This document shows, piece after piece, positions 4,765-6,491 of a stretch of DNA of 6,491 bases. The notes under the pieces are model-generated. The model was not told the origin of the DNA and searched no databases. It worked only from the letters and a program-made list of their open reading frames with translations. The stretch's first letter is position 1; the number at the start of each line of letters is the position of its first letter. The stretch comes from Thermoproteota archaeon (GTDB lineage Archaea > Thermoproteota > Thermoprotei_A > Sulfolobales > Pyrodictiaceae). The stretch is taken from positions 1-6,491 of the forward strand of contig JAADFC010000015.1 in NCBI GenBank assembly GCA_013153105.1, given 5' to 3'. The position numbers and the translations under genes were made by a program.

Positions 4765-6015
4765 TTGCCGGCTAGGATGGGTCTCCGGGGCAACGAGGCT
4801 GTGGCCTACGCGGTGAAGCTGGCCAGGGTCGAGGTGGTGGCGGCGTACCCGATAACGCCGCAGACCATCGTTGTGGAGAAGATAGACGAGCTTATCTCCA
4901 AGGGCGAGATGGACGCTGAGATGATACACGTGGAGAGCGAGCACAGCGCCCTCGCAGCAGCCTACGGCGCAGCCGTGGGCGGGGTACGGGCGTTCACCGC
5001 CACCGCCAGCCACGGCCTAGCCTACATGTACGAGATGCTCTGGTGGACCGCCGCGAGCAGGATACCCCTCGTCATGGCGATTATAACGAGGGCCATAGGG
5101 CCGCCGTGGAACATCCACGTGGAGCACGCGGATATAATGAGCACCCGGGATACCGGCTGGCTGATATCGATGGCGGAGAACAACCAGGAGGCCCTCGACC
5201 TCACGATAATCATGTTCCGGGTGACCGAGGACCCGCGCGTCTACCTCCCCGGCATAGTGGGGCTGGACGGGTTCATACTCAGCCACACCGTGGAGCCCGT
5301 GGAGATACCCGACCAGGAGGCTGTCGACGCCTTCCTCCCCCCTAGGCGGCAGCCCTACACTATAGAGCCCGGCGACCCGAAGGCTATGGGCAACCTGGTG
5401 CCGGACGAGTACTTCGAGGAGCTTAGGATGGACATGCACCGGAGCATGCTGGAGGCCAGGAGGGTGATAATGGAGGCCGGCAGGGAGTATGGGAAGCTGA
5501 CTGGGAGGGACTACAGCGGCCTCGTCGAATGCTACCGGTGCGGCGACGCTGACACGCTGATAGTCGGTATGGGCTCCTGGATGGGCGACGCCAAGGTGGC
5601 GGTTGACATGCTGCGCGAGAAGGGGCTCCGCGCGGGCGCGCTGCGGCTCCGGTGGGTGAGGCCCTTCCCCTGGGAGGAGCTGCGGGAGGCCGGGCTGGGC
5701 AAGAGGCTGGTGGTGGTGCTGGACCGGAGCATCTCCTTCGGCCACGCGGGCCCCCTGTTCCTCGAGGTTAGCAGCGCGCTCGAAGCCAGGCCGAGCATGG
5801 TCGGGGTGCCAGCGGGCATAGGCGGGGTCGACATCTCGTACGAAGATATAGCTAGGATAGTCGAGGAGGCCTATGGGATGGTCGAGGAGCGGGGGAGGGT
5901 GTTCATCCCCGTCTACTGGTACCACCTGGGCCGCTTCTACAGGCTCAGCCCCGGCGCCGCGCCCCCGGAGGCTGTGGCCAGGGCGGCGCCGGGCGCCGGC
6001 GGCGGCGGGGGGTGA
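4765..6015 (+). CDS. porA: 2-oxoacid:ferredoxin oxidoreductase, alpha subunit
   Basis: Alpha subunit carrying the pyrimidine-side (PYR) thiamine-pyrophosphate domain and the transketolase C-terminal-like domain. 416 aa. GLRGNEAVAYAVKLAR, AAYPITPQT (26-34; Thr31 at the position that contacts the 2-oxoacid) and HVESEHSALAAA (55-66; Glu59 as the likely cofactor-activating Glu) identify it, followed by TATASHGLAYM, STRDTGW (126-132) and AENNQEA. The C-terminal domain starts near GDADTLIVGMGSWMGDAK and includes RWVRPFPWEELRE. The segment between PPW and RDTGW reads NIHVEHADIMST, unlike the SIWNDQ.DSISQ pattern I recall from pyruvate enzymes, so the substrate may differ. After YWYHLGR it carries a tail of about 26 residues rich in Ala, Pro and Gly ending in five Gly. 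Start TTG 4765 is chosen for GGAGGGGTGA (4746-4755) 9 nt upstream, which includes the porD stop; ATG 4777 (MGLRGNEA) is the alternative. Confidence 0.95.
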   Translation: MPARMGLRGNEAVAYAVKLARVEVVAAYPITPQTIVVEKIDELISKGEMDAEMIHVESEHSALAAAYGAAVGGVRAFTATASHGLAYMYEMLWWTAASRIPLVMAIITRAIGPPWNIHVEHADIMSTRDTGWLISMAENNQEALDLTIIMFRVTEDPRVYLPGIVGLDGFILSHTVEPVEIPDQEAVDAFLPPRRQPYTIEPGDPKAMGNLVPDEYFEELRMDMHRSMLEARRVIMEAGREYGKLTGRDYSGLVECYRCGDADTLIVGMGSWMGDAKVAVDMLREKGLRAGALRLRWVRPFPWEELREAGLGKRLVVVLDRSISFGHAGPLFLEVSSALEARPSMVGVPAGIGGVDISYEDIARIVEEAYGMVEERGRVFIPVYWYHLGRFYRLSPGAAPPEAVARAAPGAGGGGG

Positions 6016-6491
6016 ATGGGCGTGGCGGTGGATATCAGGAGGCTCCCCAGGAAGAAGTATGTGATGCCGGGCAACGCCGCCTGCCCCGGCTGCCCGGAGA
6101 CGATGGGGTTCCGCTACCTGGGCATGGCGCTTGGCGAGCGGGCTGTCGTCGTGATACCGGCGGGGTGCAGCTCGGTCATCCAGGGGCTCTGGCCGCGGCA
6201 GGGCTGGGGGCTGCCGGTGCTCAACATAGTCTTCGCCGCCGGGGCCGCCGCCGCCTCCGGGCTGGCGAGGGCGCTGCGGCGCCGCGGCGTGGATGCGCAG
6301 GTGGTCGTCTGGGCTGGCGACGGGGGCACCGCTGACATAGGGCTCCAGGCCCTGAGCGCCGCGGCGGAGAGGGGGGAGGACATCATCTACATATGCGTTG
6401 ACAACGAGGCCTACATGAACACGGGTATCCAGAGGAGCGGGCTCACCCCCTACGGCGCCTGGACGACCACCACCCACCGGGGCAAGAGGGA
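6016..6491 (+). CDS. porB: 2-oxoacid:ferredoxin oxidoreductase, beta subunit (3' end cut by window edge)
   Basis: Beta subunit binding thiamine pyrophosphate-Mg and the proximal [4Fe-4S] cluster. 158 codons are present, about half of a usual ~300-330 aa chain. GNAACPGCPETMGFRY gives Cys23 and Cys26; Cys51 in IPAGCSSV completes the CxxC-x24-C spacing of the cluster ligands, and the fourth Cys should lie beyond the window. The cofactor motif runs from GDGGTADIG (101-109) to the Asn in VDNEAYMNTGIQRSG (128-142), which is nearly invariant in PorB. TPYGAWTTTT follows, also typical. ATG 6016 immediately follows the porA TGA, with GGGGGG (6007-6012) upstream; GTG 6022 would have better spacing. The frame is open to the right edge. 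Confidence 0.95.
   Translation, partial: MGVAVDIRRLPRKKYVMPGNAACPGCPETMGFRYLGMALGERAVVVIPAGCSSVIQGLWPRQGWGLPVLNIVFAAGAAAASGLARALRRRGVDAQVVVWAGDGGTADIGLQALSAAAERGEDIIYICVDNEAYMNTGIQRSGLTPYGAWTTTTHRGKR

Noticed and set aside
5530..5541. CxxC (Cys256, Cys259) in PorA as a metal or iron-sulfur site
   Set aside because: Only two Cys are present in a linker where homologues usually have none, and no further ligands are visible; it is likely incidental.
5017..6477. A 486-codon minus-strand open frame opposite porA and porB
   Set aside because: Its translation is His/Pro/Arg-rich and resembles no family; the plus strand here encodes two highly conserved Por subunits. The openness follows from base composition.
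1..6491. tRNA or rRNA genes, CRISPR arrays, insertion sequences
   Set aside because: No cloverleaf-like intergenic stretch, spaced repeats, transposase motifs or terminal inverted repeats were seen; nearly all bases are in protein genes.

Overview
The window looks like a piece of a hyperthermophilic archaeal chromosome, most likely Thermoproteota (Crenarchaeota; Desulfurococcales-like). The basis is very high G+C combined with heavy use of ATA for Ile and AGG for Arg, frequent GTG and TTG starts, Shine-Dalgarno sites of the GGGGTGA type, almost no intergenic space, A+T-rich TATA-like boxes in the one real promoter region, and a four-subunit archaeal-type 2-oxoacid:ferredoxin oxidoreductase. 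The lineage is an inference; no rRNA or other phylogenetic marker is present.

Layout. Two transcription units diverge from a 96-bp intergenic region (2150-2245). Leftward (minus strand) are a LivG-type branched-chain amino-acid ABC transporter ATPase (2149-1250) and, 3 nt after its stop, a FadD15-like AMP-forming acyl-CoA synthetase (1246 down to the left edge, truncated). This synthetase begins with TTG and has no stop inside the window, so simple ORF calling misses it. Rightward (plus strand) are a second, divergent AMP-forming acyl-CoA synthetase homologue (2246-3754), then porG, porD, porA and porB (3806 to the right edge, porB truncated), encoding the gamma, delta, alpha and beta subunits of a 2-oxoacid:ferredoxin oxidoreductase. 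Every base is in a gene except the divergent promoter region and gaps of at most about 50 bp. I see no RNA genes, mobile elements or CRISPR.

How the genes may work together (inference). The LivG/acyl-CoA ligase pair resembles the widespread cassette in which branched-chain-type ABC transporter genes sit beside an AMP-binding ligase; the permeases and binding protein would lie to the left of the window. The Por complex converts a 2-oxoacid plus CoA to acyl-CoA, CO2 and reduced ferredoxin, or the reverse in pyruvate synthesis. Together this would suit import and oxidative breakdown of amino acids or organic acids to acyl-CoA, or pyruvate synthesis with separate transport genes next door.

The most unusual element is the second synthetase. 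It keeps the fold motifs (SAGAP, YGMTE, RTGD, KYKGY) but has lost the Lys and Thr residues of the phosphate-binding loop, and carries Arg at the position of the catalytic C-terminal Lys. It may be a non-adenylating or repurposed enzyme tied to the Por operon. Also notable are gene junctions in which the upstream TGA stop is itself the 3' end of the next gene's Shine-Dalgarno site, and a GC-rich hairpin followed by TTTT at the 5' end of the second synthetase.
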